NCBI GenBank assembly: GCA_016933255.1
Contig: JAFGBF010000027.1
Span: 1 to 64,000 of the forward strand
Origin: Candidatus Krumholzibacteriota bacterium
GTDB taxonomy: Bacteria > Krumholzibacteriota > Krumholzibacteriia > Krumholzibacteriales > Krumholzibacteriaceae
Direction: 5' to 3'
DNA: 64,000 bases
The notes under the pieces were generated by a model. The model was not told the DNA's origin and did not search any database. It saw nothing but the letters and a program-made list of their open reading frames with translations. The translations under genes and the position numbers were made by a program. This document shows, one piece after another, positions 34,814 through 43,885 of this stretch. Position 1 is the stretch's first letter; each line of letters starts with the position of its first letter.

Positions 34814-35599
34814 TTATTTTGATTCCTGCCAGATCGCTTCAAGCTCCGTAAGATCCATCGATTGAAATGAAAGCCCCCGCTCTCTCACTTTTTTCTCCAT
34901 CAGATAAAACCTCTTTACGAACTTTTCCGAAGAGGCGGAGATGGCACTTTCTGAATCGACATTGAGTTTTCTCGCCAGGTTTACAATCGTGAAAAAAAGG
35001 TCCCCGATCTCCTCTTTTATCATCTCTTTTCCACCTTCATCGATGGCTGACTTCAACTCCTCGATCTCCTCATAAAGCTTCTCAATTACGCCAGTGTGGT
35101 CCGGCCAGTCAAAGCCTGCGCCCGCTGCTTTCTTCTGTATTGAAAATGCTTTACGTAAAGGAGGCAGCGCCGCGGGAATCCCTGAAAGAGCAGGCATCTT
35201 TTCGTCCGTTTTATTTTCAGACTGTTTGATCCGTTCCCACTCGGCGATACTTTCCCTGCAGCTTGACGCTTTCGTGGATCCGAAGACATGAGGGTGTCTG
35301 GATATGATCTTCCCGTGTACCCTGGAGATCAGTTCGGCAAGTTGCGAATCTTTCCTTTCAAGCATGAGTTCGTGAATGAAAATAACAAGAAAGAAGACAT
35401 CCCCGAATTCTTCTTCAAGGAGAGCCGGGTCTCCGGATTTTTCCGCGTGAAGAAGCTCATAAGCTTCATCGATCAGATATGAGATCACGTCATCAAGGGA
35501 TTGTTCCATATCCCATGGGCAGCCGCCCTTACCTCTTAATTTCCTGAGAGTTGAACGAAGGGATTCTATCTCCCTGCCTGTTTCGGAGATCATATTCAT
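34814..35599 (-). CDS. mazG: Nucleoside triphosphate pyrophosphohydrolase (MazG)
   Basis: MazG hydrolyses NTPs to NMP and PPi, clearing damaged or excess nucleotides. The two-domain form of 261 aa is present: GGCPWDMEQSLDDVISYLID, EAYELLHA, LEEEFGDVFFLVIFIHEL in the first domain and FDWPDHTGVIEKLYEEIEEL, KEEIGDLFFTIVNLARKL in the second, with the EExxD-type metal ligands. The start (35599, or ATG 35593) has no clear Shine-Dalgarno. It is convergent with ompA and divergent from uvrA. Confidence 0.94.
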   Translation of the reverse strand: MNMISETGREIESLRSTLRKLRGKGGCPWDMEQSLDDVISYLIDEAYELLHAEKSGDPALLEEEFGDVFFLVIFIHELMLERKDSQLAELISRVHGKIISRHPHVFGSTKASSCRESIAEWERIKQSENKTDEKMPALSGIPAALPPLRKAFSIQKKAAGAGFDWPDHTGVIEKLYEEIEELKSAIDEGGKEMIKEEIGDLFFTIVNLARKLNVDSESAISASSEKFVKRFYLMEKKVRERGLSFQSMDLTELEAIWQESK

Positions 35600-35619
35600 G
35601 GAGCCGAGTATATCCTATG

Positions 35620-35648
35620 TTGAAATGATATGCAATCCATGTTACAAT
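35620..35648 (+). promoter_or_regulatory. Promoter for uvrA-galE
   Basis: TTGAAA at 35620-35625, a 17-base spacer and TACAAT at 35643-35648 (5 of 6 each), just upstream of the uvrA ribosome-binding region. The same TTGAAA-N17-TACAAT pattern occurs before the RNB gene at 51583. Confidence 0.7.
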
Positions 35649-35685
35649 CCCCGTTTGTATTTATCGGGAGGTAATTTTTCCGATC

Positions 35686-38457
35686 ATGGGCAAGCTATTC
35701 ATTAACGGGGCGAGGCAGCACAACCTCAATAATATAGATCTGGAACTTCCGCACAGGAAGATCATTGCTATAACGGGAGTGTCTGGATCGGGGAAATCTT
35801 CTCTGGCTTTTGATACGATTTACGCGGAAGGGCAGCGTAGATATATCGAATCTCTTTCCAGCTACGCCCGGCAGTTTATTGAAAAACTTGGCAGGCCGGA
35901 TCTTGACAGCATTTCAGGTATCAGCCCGACTATCGCGATCAGACAGAGGAATACAGTGACAAGTGCCAGATCTACGGTGGGCACGGCAACGGAGATCTAC
36001 GATTATCTCAGGCTCCTTTTCGCCAGGATAGGAAAGATATATTGCCCGGAGTGCGGAATAGAGGTCAAGAGCCATTCTCCATCTGAAGCGGCGGGAGAGA
36101 TCGTAAAGGATTTTAGCGGAGATAGGGTCTATATACTGGTTCCCGGTGATACGATAGATGAAGATAAGTGGGAATCAAGAAAGGCATACCTTTCTTCGAG
36201 GGGTTACTCGAGATTGAGTCTGGATGGAGAATTGATAAGGGTTGCCGAGCTTGACCCCCGTTTGTACTCCGGTAAAAGAGCTGATCTGCTTCTCGACAGG
36301 CTTATTGCTTCCGAAGAAAACAGGACAAGGATTTCGGAAGCTGTGGAAATGGCGTATCGCGAGTCAGATGGAGTCGTAGAGATCCTCGAAACTGAAAATA
36401 GCAGGATTCAAAGATACAGTTCTGGTCCTTCCTGTTCAGAATGCGGGATGGTTTTTGAAGAGGTCAGCCCCCTGATCTTTTCATTCAACAGCCCGTACGG
36501 GGCATGTCCGGAGTGCAAGGGGTTCGGCAATAAAATGGATTTTGCTGAAGAGCTGATCGTCCCTGATATGGGAAAATCGCTCCGTGACAAGGCGGTCGAC
36601 CCATGGAGCCGCGAGCGATTCGAATATTTTCATAAAAAGATGATAAGCTATTGTTCTGACAAAGGGATCTCTCTGGATTCTCCATGGCGCGAGCTCCCCC
36701 GGGCGTCGAGGTCCTTGATAATAGATGGCGGTGAGGGGTTCCTGGGAGTGATCCCCTTTCTTGAGAAGATGAAAGAGAAGAATTACAAAAAAGGGCACAG
36801 ATTTTTTACGAGAAGATATATGGGGTTCAGCAGATGTCGTTCATGCGAAGGCAGCAGGTTAAGGAAAGAAGCCCGCTATGTCTTTGTGAATGGAAAAAAG
36901 ATCAGTGACCTGGTTGCGATGATTCCATCAGAGATCATGTCAGCACTCAAAGAAAACGACTTTTCAGAACAGGAAAAGAAGATCTCGAAAGATATAATCT
37001 TCGAACTGAATTCGAGGCTTGGGTTTATGATAGATGTGGGGCTTGACTACCTTTCACTTGACAGGTTGACCAAAACCCTTTCAGGCGGCGAGGCCCAGAG
37101 GATCAATCTGGCAAATTCACTTGGAGCGAATCTTGTCGACACTCTCTATGTGCTTGACGAGCCGTCTGTGGGACTGCATGCGGCGGACAATAAAAAATTG
37201 ATCGATGTAATTACAAAACTGAGAGATCTTGGAAACACTGTGCTGGTAGTCGAACATGATCCGGAGATCATAATGGCTTCCGACCATCTCGTCGATCTGG
37301 GACCCGGACCGGGAAGGGATGGCGGAAATATCCTGTTTAATGGCACGCTTAAGGAAGCGGCCGAGACTCCGCCAGGCGCATCGAAAACGCTTGAGTTCCT
37401 GTTCAACAGACGATCCGTACGCAGGACCGAAAAAAAACCCAGAAAGAGCAGAGGCAGCGTAACCATGAAAGGGATCTCGATGCATAACATAAAAGATATC
37501 GATGTAAGTATCCCTCTAGGAAACCTTGTCACGGTGACAGGGGTCTCCGGTTCGGGGAAAAGTACGTTGATTATCGATGTGCTTTATAATCTGCTGTCCA
37601 ACCATTCTGAAGGGTTCTCGCCGTCTCATCTGAGAGAGTATGATCTTTCAAAAGGGCTCGACAGGATCCTTCTTGTGGACCAGTCTCCGATAGGGTCATC
37701 CCCGCGATCCAATCCGATCACATATATAAAAGGATTTTCATATATCAGGGAACTGTTTGCCGCGCAGAGAAAATCACTTTTACGGGGCTATCTTCCAGGG
37801 CGGTTCAGTTTCAATAAAACGGGCGGCAGATGTTCGAGATGCCAGGGAATGGGATACCGGAGAGTAGAGATGCATTTTATGGCGGATGTTTTTGTTCCGT
37901 GCGAGGTGTGCGAGGGAAAGAGATACAACAGTGAAACGCTGGAAGTGGAGTTCAGGGGAAAAAACATCAGCGATGTGCTTGATCTGACTGTCGATGAGGC
38001 GATCATGTTTTTTGATGAACTCCCTCTGCTTGGAGAAAAACTCTGGGTCCTGTCCAAAACCGGACTGGGGTATCTCAAACTTGGACAACCTTCGAATACC
38101 CTTTCCGGAGGAGAAGCACAGAGGATAAAGATTGCCCGGGAACTTACAGAATCAAGGGAATTGAACAATCTGTACATAATGGATGAACCCACCACGGGGC
38201 TTCACGCAAGTGATATATCCAAATTACTTCATATACTGGATGAACTTGTAGATGCCGGGCATTCTGTTATTGTAATAGAACATAATATGGACTTGATCTC
38301 CTGGTCTGATCATATAATAGATCTGGGGCCGGGAGGAGGAGATGACGGAGGGAAGGTAGTGGTCTGCGGAAATGTCGATTCGATCATTAGATCCGCTGAT
38401 TCTTTGACTGGCAGGTATCTTGCGGAATACCTGTCAAAATACAGGCAGGAGAATTAA
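35686..38457 (+). CDS. uvrA: Excinuclease ABC subunit A
   Basis: UvrA recognises bulky DNA damage for nucleotide excision repair with UvrB. It has two ABC domains: Walker A GVSGSGKSSL (residues 31-40), insertion with zinc module CSECG...CPEC, signature LSGGEAQRINLANSL, Walker B LYVLDEPSVGLH, then a second set GVSGSGKSTLIIDVLY, zinc module CSRCQGMGYR...CEVCEG, LSGGEAQRIKIA and MDEPTTGLH. Length is 923 aa, slightly short. GGGAGG (35666-35671) is 14 bases before the ATG, an unusually long spacing. galE begins directly after the stop. Confidence 0.98.
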   Translation: MGKLFINGARQHNLNNIDLELPHRKIIAITGVSGSGKSSLAFDTIYAEGQRRYIESLSSYARQFIEKLGRPDLDSISGISPTIAIRQRNTVTSARSTVGTATEIYDYLRLLFARIGKIYCPECGIEVKSHSPSEAAGEIVKDFSGDRVYILVPGDTIDEDKWESRKAYLSSRGYSRLSLDGELIRVAELDPRLYSGKRADLLLDRLIASEENRTRISEAVEMAYRESDGVVEILETENSRIQRYSSGPSCSECGMVFEEVSPLIFSFNSPYGACPECKGFGNKMDFAEELIVPDMGKSLRDKAVDPWSRERFEYFHKKMISYCSDKGISLDSPWRELPRASRSLIIDGGEGFLGVIPFLEKMKEKNYKKGHRFFTRRYMGFSRCRSCEGSRLRKEARYVFVNGKKISDLVAMIPSEIMSALKENDFSEQEKKISKDIIFELNSRLGFMIDVGLDYLSLDRLTKTLSGGEAQRINLANSLGANLVDTLYVLDEPSVGLHAADNKKLIDVITKLRDLGNTVLVVEHDPEIIMASDHLVDLGPGPGRDGGNILFNGTLKEAAETPPGASKTLEFLFNRRSVRRTEKKPRKSRGSVTMKGISMHNIKDIDVSIPLGNLVTVTGVSGSGKSTLIIDVLYNLLSNHSEGFSPSHLREYDLSKGLDRILLVDQSPIGSSPRSNPITYIKGFSYIRELFAAQRKSLLRGYLPGRFSFNKTGGRCSRCQGMGYRRVEMHFMADVFVPCEVCEGKRYNSETLEVEFRGKNISDVLDLTVDEAIMFFDELPLLGEKLWVLSKTGLGYLKLGQPSNTLSGGEAQRIKIARELTESRELNNLYIMDEPTTGLHASDISKLLHILDELVDAGHSVIVIEHNMDLISWSDHIIDLGPGGGDDGGKVVVCGNVDSIIRSADSLTGRYLAEYLSKYRQEN

Positions 38458-39435
38458 ATGAAGATTCTGGTGACCGGAGGAGCTGGATATATCGGAAGCG
38501 TTGTTTCTGAATATCTTCTTGAGGAAGGGCATGAAGTAGCCGTCGTTGATAACCTGTCGACCGGGCACGCCGAGGCTGTCGATCCGCGGATCAGATTCCA
38601 CAAGATCGATCTGCTCGACAGGGCTGCCGTGGTGAAAGTATTCGATTCCGGGGTAGATGCAGTCTGCCATTTTGCTGCCTTCTCGCAGGTAGGCGAATCT
38701 GTGGCCGATCCCTTAAAGTACTGGCATAACAATGTTAGTGGGGCATTATCCCTGCTGTCCGGGATGAAGTATGCGGGGGTCAGGCATTTTCTTTTTTCGT
38801 CTACTGCCGCGGTCTATGGTGAACCCGAATCGACTCCGATAACTGAAGAATCCCGTCTGGCTCCTGTCAACGCGTATGGAAATACTAAGCTGTCGATCGA
38901 GCGGCTTCTGGCCGACTGTCGGAAAGGGTGGGGGCTGAATTCCCTTTCGTTGAGGTATTTCAACGCTGCAGGAGCTTCCGATATTCATGGTGAGGATCAC
39001 AGGCCTGAAACGCACCTTATCCCCCTCGTGCTCGATGCGGCGTACGGACGGAGGGGGGAACTGGCAGTCTTCGGAAACGACTACCCTACTTCCGATGGAA
39101 CATGTGTCAGGGATTACATCCATGTAAAGGATCTGGCGACAGCACACCTTCTTGGGATAGACAAGCTGGTCGAAGGATATTCAGGCGTCCTGAATCTGGG
39201 AAACGGCAGAGGTTTCTCCGTCCTGGAGGTAATAAGTGCCGCTTCCCGGGTGACCGGAAAAGAGGTGCCTTTCAGAATAGGCGCAAGGAGGGATGGTGAT
39301 CCAGCCGTCCTGGTCGCATCCTCCGAAAAAGCAGAAGATATCCTTGGATGGAAGAGAGAATATCCCGGAATAGAGGAGATCATCGAGGACGCGGATAGCT
39401 GGAGAAAGAGATTTCCCGGAGGGTACAGCTCCTGA
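38458..39435 (+). CDS. galE: UDP-glucose 4-epimerase
   Basis: An extended SDR that interconverts UDP-glucose and UDP-galactose for envelope polysaccharide. Motifs are KILVTGGAGYIGS (NAD loop), VDNLSTGH, FSSTAAVYGEP, and YGNTK with Y140 and K144 as catalytic Tyr and Lys, then LRYFNAAGA and GDGTCVRDYIHVKDLA-like SDGTCVRDYIHV. Length (325 aa) fits. The ATG follows the uvrA stop with no gap, which implies co-transcription; the pairing with uvrA has no known functional logic. Confidence 0.95.
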   Translation: MKILVTGGAGYIGSVVSEYLLEEGHEVAVVDNLSTGHAEAVDPRIRFHKIDLLDRAAVVKVFDSGVDAVCHFAAFSQVGESVADPLKYWHNNVSGALSLLSGMKYAGVRHFLFSSTAAVYGEPESTPITEESRLAPVNAYGNTKLSIERLLADCRKGWGLNSLSLRYFNAAGASDIHGEDHRPETHLIPLVLDAAYGRRGELAVFGNDYPTSDGTCVRDYIHVKDLATAHLLGIDKLVEGYSGVLNLGNGRGFSVLEVISAASRVTGKEVPFRIGARRDGDPAVLVASSEKAEDILGWKREYPGIEEIIEDADSWRKRFPGGYSS

Positions 39436-39734
39436 TCAGTCTATCTTGATAAAACTTCTGTAATTGCCTGAAATATTCTTCTTATGGAAGGATTTCTGTC
39501 AGCCTTCCTGCCCAGGGGGCCTTCCGGCTCAGATATGTCGCTGTGCTTTTCTGATGCGACAAGCAGTAATAATCTCGTATTATATTATCATAAAACGAGA
39601 TAGATAGCATTGTACCGTTCAGGTACTCCTCTCCGCTTCTAATATCGCGCTTTAATACCCGATGGCATATAAGTTGCCTTATCCGCAAGTGGTAAGCCGT
39701 GTTAAAGGAATCGAGCTGAATCCGGGAAAAAGAA
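39436..39734. other. Intergenic region upstream of the signalling cluster
   Basis: 299 bases without a credible gene. It contains an imperfect inverted repeat CTCGT-A-TTAT...ATAA-A-ACGAG (39574-39599) and GTACC-GTTCA-GGTAC (39612-39626), either of which could be an operator. GGGAAAAAGAA lies directly before the kinase ATG. Confidence 0.45.
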
Positions 39735-42209
39735 ATGCAGATATCGAAGATTACAGAAGTTCTGAAAAAATTGAGGACCGATACTACGGCCTCGATCGAA
39801 TCTTCTATCACAGCTGTGGAAGACGCTATCAGTCAACTGGTTCGAGTGGAGGCTTCAGTACTGGAGCTTCCGATCCACCGTACGGTCTACCTTTCAAGGG
39901 CTTTACCCGGATTGTCCCATCAGGATATGGAGAGACTTTTAGAAACCGGATCGAGCGAACGGACTGAATGGATCAATCTCGACGGCGGGTTCGGGGAGGT
40001 ATCGAACGGAGAAAAATACCCGCTCTATTCTGTTACCAAGGTTCCGATCCATGGCAAGGATGAGGTGTCGGGATATTTCTCAGTAGTGACTTCGGGCGAT
40101 TCAGCTATCGAAAGAGATAAGAAAGAATTCCTTGAAGAACTGGTCCTGGCAGTATTCCCTTCTGCTATTGCCGAATTTGAGAAAAATCGTATCAATGATT
40201 CGAATGCTGATATTAAGGAAAAATTCCTGAAAGGCACAGGCAACAGTCTTCTTATGAAAGAGACTCTTCTCGGAATGATGGACAGGACAGGAGCTGAATT
40301 CTGTGCGTACTACAGCGAGAGCGGGGAAATCAATCTCCATATTCTTCTTGCGAGCCGTGAGTTGTCTGTAAGGATACCTGATATAAGGGAAAAACTTATA
40401 AAAACAAATATGATGTTCTCGAACTCAAAGGGGGAAGAGAGTCCATGCCGGGACAGGGTCTACTTGAAAAGCGGAGAAAGTAATATTTCTTATCTTATCG
40501 GAAATTCAGAGATCAAGAGTTATTTTCTCGTTCCCGTGATCTCAGGTCTTCGTGTAAGTGGAACACTGTTCTTCGGAAGTATCAGGAGCGATGCTTTTTT
40601 GAGGGAGGATATAGAATATATAAAAAATCTGGCCGACAGGGAAGATTCCGAAAAACCTGTTATCTACAGGATGGGCGGACAGCTTGATATCCTGGGCAGT
40701 CTGGTGGATCAGCTGACGATCCCCTGCGCCCTGATATCCCATGATGGATACATATTGAGTTCGAACCTTGAATTTTCCTCCTTGCTGAAACTCAGCGATG
40801 AACCTCATGAACGTATCTCATCGCTGGACGAGATGACTCCTTTTTATTTCAGCGGGATATGGAATGAATTTCAATTGATCGGTGCGGATATTAAAGACAG
40901 GGAGTTATACAGCGCCGAGTCAAACGACTCGTGCCTGTCTGTCGATATGATCCATCTTCATAATCTGTCAAAAGAGACGGGGTCGCTACTTCTGATCAGG
41001 GATATCTCCGAAAAGATGGTGAGAGAATCTGAAAGGGAAGAGATCCTGGCAGTAACTGCTCATGAACTCAGAACGCCTATGACCGCTCTTAAGAATTCTC
41101 TGAAGATCATCGCGGAAAGCCGTTCTGAAAGTATACAAACAGGCGGCACTGAAAAAATGGTATTGAGTGGAGAGGGCAGGTTCTTCGATATTGCTATCCG
41201 TACAATAGACAGGCTGAACCTGCTTGTAAACGGCCTTGTGGATACCTCTTCTGTAAGGAAATACGATCATTCCGTACTGACCGTCGAAACAGATACCAGA
41301 CATTTTCTGGAAGATGCAAGCAGGCTTTTCACGGCTTCAATGGAAAAAAAGGATATCAGTTTCACAATAGAGGTCGAAAAAAACGCGAGCAGACTTGTGT
41401 TTGATCAGATGATGATGGAACAGGTCATACAGAACCTTCTATCCAATTCGTTGAAATATGTTCCCTCGGGCGGATCTATAGCTTTAATAGCATCGTCTTC
41501 AGAAGATCTTTTTGCCAGATATGATGACGCTTTCTACGGGTTGATCAAAGACCCTCGATTTGCCGAGATAGTGATTGCGGATTCCGGGCCTGGGATACCT
41601 GACGAGGTGTCATCGATATTCAGTGTAGCAGGTAATGATTCACTTAAGAGCAAAAACCCTGTGCGCGGCCTCGGACTGTATATCGCTAACAAGATAATAA
41701 CGATGCATGGAGGAAGCCTGCATTTTGAAAATCCGGGATATAAGGGAAGTTCCATAAGCATCAGGATACCGGCTGACAGAGAGACCGGTGACGCGGCAAG
41801 ATCGATAGGTTCTGTCTGTGGACAGATAGATTCAAGTATTTCAAAAGGATATCATCCTGTTGTCTATTCCATGTTCAAGGAGACTGATGGTTGCTGGTTC
41901 GATATTGCTGCTGAATGGAAAGTCCGCCCTGATATCAGTCCATTGCCGGGAAGCGTAAAAGACAGAGGGATATATCTATGGCCTGTAAACCGGGATGCAG
42001 CTCTGGCCATGACTCTTGATAAGAGATCACAGGATAATCCTCTGTTTTTCATGAATAAAAGCAGAGGCGGGCTCAGTCTTGTCGAAGATGATCCTTCCGA
42101 TCATATCGTGATCGGTTGGTCTGTTTTTCCGATTGACGGAAAAATTTCAGGTGAATTGATAAGAAACGCTGCAACAGTGAAGATTCATAAGAAAGTCGAA
42201 ATAACTTAG
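39735..42209 (+). CDS. Soluble sensor histidine kinase with GAF/PAS-like sensors and an extra C-terminal domain
   Basis: The 824-aa kinase has no membrane segment. The N-terminal ~140 residues are unassigned, ~165-305 look GAF-like, and ~315-425 look PAS-like (PCALISHDGYILSSNLEFSS, LLLIRDISEKMV). HisKA lies at ~432-510 with ILAVTAHELRTPMTALKNSL (H443). HATPase runs to ~680: MEQVIQNLLSNSLKYV, VIADSGPGIPDE, RGLGLYIANKII and GSSISIRIPA. The last ~140 residues (690-824) form a further domain containing a WFDIAAEW strand and no receiver signature. The response regulator follows 14 bases later, so the pair is almost certainly cognate. It senses an internal signal. Confidence 0.92.
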   Translation: MQISKITEVLKKLRTDTTASIESSITAVEDAISQLVRVEASVLELPIHRTVYLSRALPGLSHQDMERLLETGSSERTEWINLDGGFGEVSNGEKYPLYSVTKVPIHGKDEVSGYFSVVTSGDSAIERDKKEFLEELVLAVFPSAIAEFEKNRINDSNADIKEKFLKGTGNSLLMKETLLGMMDRTGAEFCAYYSESGEINLHILLASRELSVRIPDIREKLIKTNMMFSNSKGEESPCRDRVYLKSGESNISYLIGNSEIKSYFLVPVISGLRVSGTLFFGSIRSDAFLREDIEYIKNLADREDSEKPVIYRMGGQLDILGSLVDQLTIPCALISHDGYILSSNLEFSSLLKLSDEPHERISSLDEMTPFYFSGIWNEFQLIGADIKDRELYSAESNDSCLSVDMIHLHNLSKETGSLLLIRDISEKMVRESEREEILAVTAHELRTPMTALKNSLKIIAESRSESIQTGGTEKMVLSGEGRFFDIAIRTIDRLNLLVNGLVDTSSVRKYDHSVLTVETDTRHFLEDASRLFTASMEKKDISFTIEVEKNASRLVFDQMMMEQVIQNLLSNSLKYVPSGGSIALIASSSEDLFARYDDAFYGLIKDPRFAEIVIADSGPGIPDEVSSIFSVAGNDSLKSKNPVRGLGLYIANKIITMHGGSLHFENPGYKGSSISIRIPADRETGDAARSIGSVCGQIDSSISKGYHPVVYSMFKETDGCWFDIAAEWKVRPDISPLPGSVKDRGIYLWPVNRDAALAMTLDKRSQDNPLFFMNKSRGGLSLVEDDPSDHIVIGWSVFPIDGKISGELIRNAATVKIHKKVEIT

Positions 42210-42223
42210 GAAGGAGAAAAGGG

Positions 42224-42637
42224 ATGGATCAATACAGGATCCTGATCGTCGAGGATGATGAAGATATAGTCGAGACCGTCAAATACAGTCTCGAACTCAG
42301 GGGTTTTAATGTCGATGTGGCATATGACGGGTTACATGCTCTGCGTAAGGCGCACAGAAATGAATATGATCTTATGCTGCTGGACATAATGCTTCCAGGA
42401 AAGAACGGTTATGAAGTCTCGCGGATTCTCAAACAGGAAATGGACGCAGGAAAGATAAAGCCATTCAGGATCCTTGTTCTAACAGCTCGAAAAGTAGACA
42501 ACCCTGAGAGAGAAGATTTTCTGGCTACCTGGTCGAATGCTGACGAGTATATGTACAAACCGTTCGAGCTTGATGATCTTATGGAGCGGATCGCGCACCA
42601 CCTCGAACAAAATGATAATGAGGTCAAACTGGGTTGA
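42224..42637 (+). CDS. Receiver-only response regulator
   Basis: A single CheY-like domain of 137 aa with no output domain: RILIVEDDEDIVE (acidic D11/D12), YDLMLLDIMLPGKNGYEV with D54 as phosphoacceptor, FRILVLTARK and ADEYMYKPFELDDL with the conserved Lys. It must act by protein contact or as a phosphate relay. It is sandwiched between a large soluble histidine kinase and a PAS-HisKA protein, both likely partners. Confidence 0.94.
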   Translation: MDQYRILIVEDDEDIVETVKYSLELRGFNVDVAYDGLHALRKAHRNEYDLMLLDIMLPGKNGYEVSRILKQEMDAGKIKPFRILVLTARKVDNPEREDFLATWSNADEYMYKPFELDDLMERIAHHLEQNDNEVKLG

Positions 42638-42695
42638 CAGTTGCGGGTGCCATGCTGTTCCTGCGGCAAAGGTGATAATAAGGAGAAACGGATCG

Positions 42696-43370
42696 ATGCA
42701 GCCGAGTAAATACCTTGCCAAAATTTTTGACAGTTCCCCTGTTGCAATGGTATCTCTGGATACGCGATTGAGGATCATGCTGTTCAATCGTCTTGCCATG
42801 GCCCTCACTGGATTCACAAATATGGATCTTGCGGGTAAACGGGTCACTAAACTAATTTCTCTGGAAAAAGTCAAAGAGATAATTGACCTCTACAGAAATG
42901 AAAAAGATTTTGAATCGAACGGACACATTGCAAAACTTCGCAGGGCTGAAGGCCGGGATATTCCGGTCAGAATCAAACTTTCACTGATAAAAGACAGTGA
43001 AGACCGGCTGGTGGGAATATTGATCCTGGCTTTGGATATGCGTGAGATAAAGGAATTGCAATCGAAGTTGATAGAAGCGGAAAGACTGAAGGCTATATCA
43101 GAAACTGCTATCAGCGTCAACCACGAGATCAATAATCCGCTCTGCTCGATACTGAGTAATACTCAACTCATGCTTATGCAGAGAGAGAATCTTGATCCGA
43201 ATATCGAAAAGAAACTTCGCAGCATCGAAAAACAGATATCGAGAATACAGGATATAGCAAAGCAGATCGGAAAGATCAATGATCCAGTTCTAAAAGAGTA
43301 TATAGGCGGAAAAAAGATGCTGGATGTGGAACGTTCCGGAAAAAGATCTAAAAATCTCCTTAAAAAATAA
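42696..43370 (+). CDS. PAS-HisKA protein lacking an ATPase domain
   Basis: Starting at ATG 42696 (AAGGAG 10 bases upstream), the 224-aa product has a PAS domain (~1-115: IFDSSPVAMVSLDTRLRIML, ESNGHIAKLRRAEGRDIPVR) and a HisKA/DHp helical pair (~122-195) with AISVNHEINNPLCSILSN, H143 being the expected phosphoacceptor. It then ends with a basic tail (GKRSKNLLKK). No N, G1 or G2 box of HATPase_c follows: the stop is 45 bases before tRNA-Phe. It cannot autophosphorylate unless a kinase in trans does so. With the full kinase and a stand-alone receiver upstream, a phosphorelay or dimerisation role is plausible. The frame stays open upstream to 42537, across the end of the response-regulator gene. 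Confidence 0.85.
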   Translation: MQPSKYLAKIFDSSPVAMVSLDTRLRIMLFNRLAMALTGFTNMDLAGKRVTKLISLEKVKEIIDLYRNEKDFESNGHIAKLRRAEGRDIPVRIKLSLIKDSEDRLVGILILALDMREIKELQSKLIEAERLKAISETAISVNHEINNPLCSILSNTQLMLMQRENLDPNIEKKLRSIEKQISRIQDIAKQIGKINDPVLKEYIGGKKMLDVERSGKRSKNLLKK

Positions 43371-43377
43371 GAAACTA

Positions 43378-43406
43378 TTGACAAACCCCGAAAAATGAAT
43401 GAGATT
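43378..43406 (+). promoter_or_regulatory. Possible promoter for tRNA-Phe
   Basis: TTGACA at 43378-43383 is perfect; 17 bases later lies GAGATT (3 of 6), 10 bases before the mature tRNA. The -10 is weak, so this could also be read-through from the PAS-HisKA gene. Confidence 0.4.
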
Positions 43407-43415
43407 TCCCTGCGT

Positions 43416-43491
43416 GGGAAGGTAGCTCAGTCGGTAGAGCAACGGATTGAAAATCCGTGTGTCGGCGGTTCGATTCCGCCCCTTCCCACCA
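43416..43491 (+). tRNA. tRNA-Phe (GAA)
   Basis: A complete 76-base cloverleaf with acceptor GGGAAGG/CCTTCCC, D-arm GCTC/GAGC, anticodon stem ACGGA/TCCGT around TTGAAAA (anticodon GAA), a 5-base variable loop, T-arm GGCGG-TTCGATT-CCGCC, discriminator A and encoded CCA. Confidence 0.98.
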
Positions 43492-43650
43492 CCGTGTCAT
43501 ACCTGACTTTTTTCAATCTCACTGACAGACTTGCCGATGCAAATGATCTCTTTTCAGAAAGCAGAGCCGGAGCTCCGGGAATTGTTGTTGACAGTGATGA
43601 AAAACCTGACTTATCTTCCACTGTAGGGAACCAGCAGGGAGGTGGATCTG
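43492..43650 (+). other. Gap between tRNA-Phe and the carboxylase operon
   Basis: The frames are poorly coding and no transmembrane-like stretch is present, although a gamma subunit of the decarboxylase type would be expected here. GGGAGG precedes the next start. No terminator for the tRNA is evident. Confidence 0.4.
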
Positions 43651-43851
43651 ATGGAACAGGATCTAATGGTTGCGATAACCGCGGCTATTCAGGCGTATAT
43701 AGATAAAGAATCTGCTGAGAAAGAAAAAAGGTTCGGGCCCCAGCTCAGTCCGTGGAAAATGGGAACGCGCCGCGAGACTATGACTAAACGTTCTCTTGCC
43801 GTAAGAGGCGACCCAGGCAGAGTCAGGCTGCGGAGATTTTCACTTATATAG
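43651..43851 (+). CDS. Small protein resembling the C-terminal tail of decarboxylase gamma subunits
   Basis: ATG 43651 (8 bases after GGGAGG) gives a 66-aa protein, MEQDLMVAITAAIQAYIDKE with WKMGTRRETMTKRSLAVRG at the end. The AAI-AA-YL...SPWxxAGRxxxM pattern recalls the tail of OadG/MmdD-type gamma subunits from memory, but the usual N-terminal membrane helix is absent. It lies 34 bases upstream of the biotin carboxylase gene. It may be an assembly or biotin-dock peptide, or a shortened gamma subunit. The family name is inference. Confidence 0.55.
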   Translation: MEQDLMVAITAAIQAYIDKESAEKEKRFGPQLSPWKMGTRRETMTKRSLAVRGDPGRVRLRRFSLI

Positions 43852-43885
43852 AATGATCTGCACAGAGACAGGGATGGAGTAAAAG

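Noticed and set aside
43395-43706. 103-aa plus-strand frame across tRNA-Phe
   Set aside because: It runs through the tRNA gene and its codons are those of the cloverleaf.
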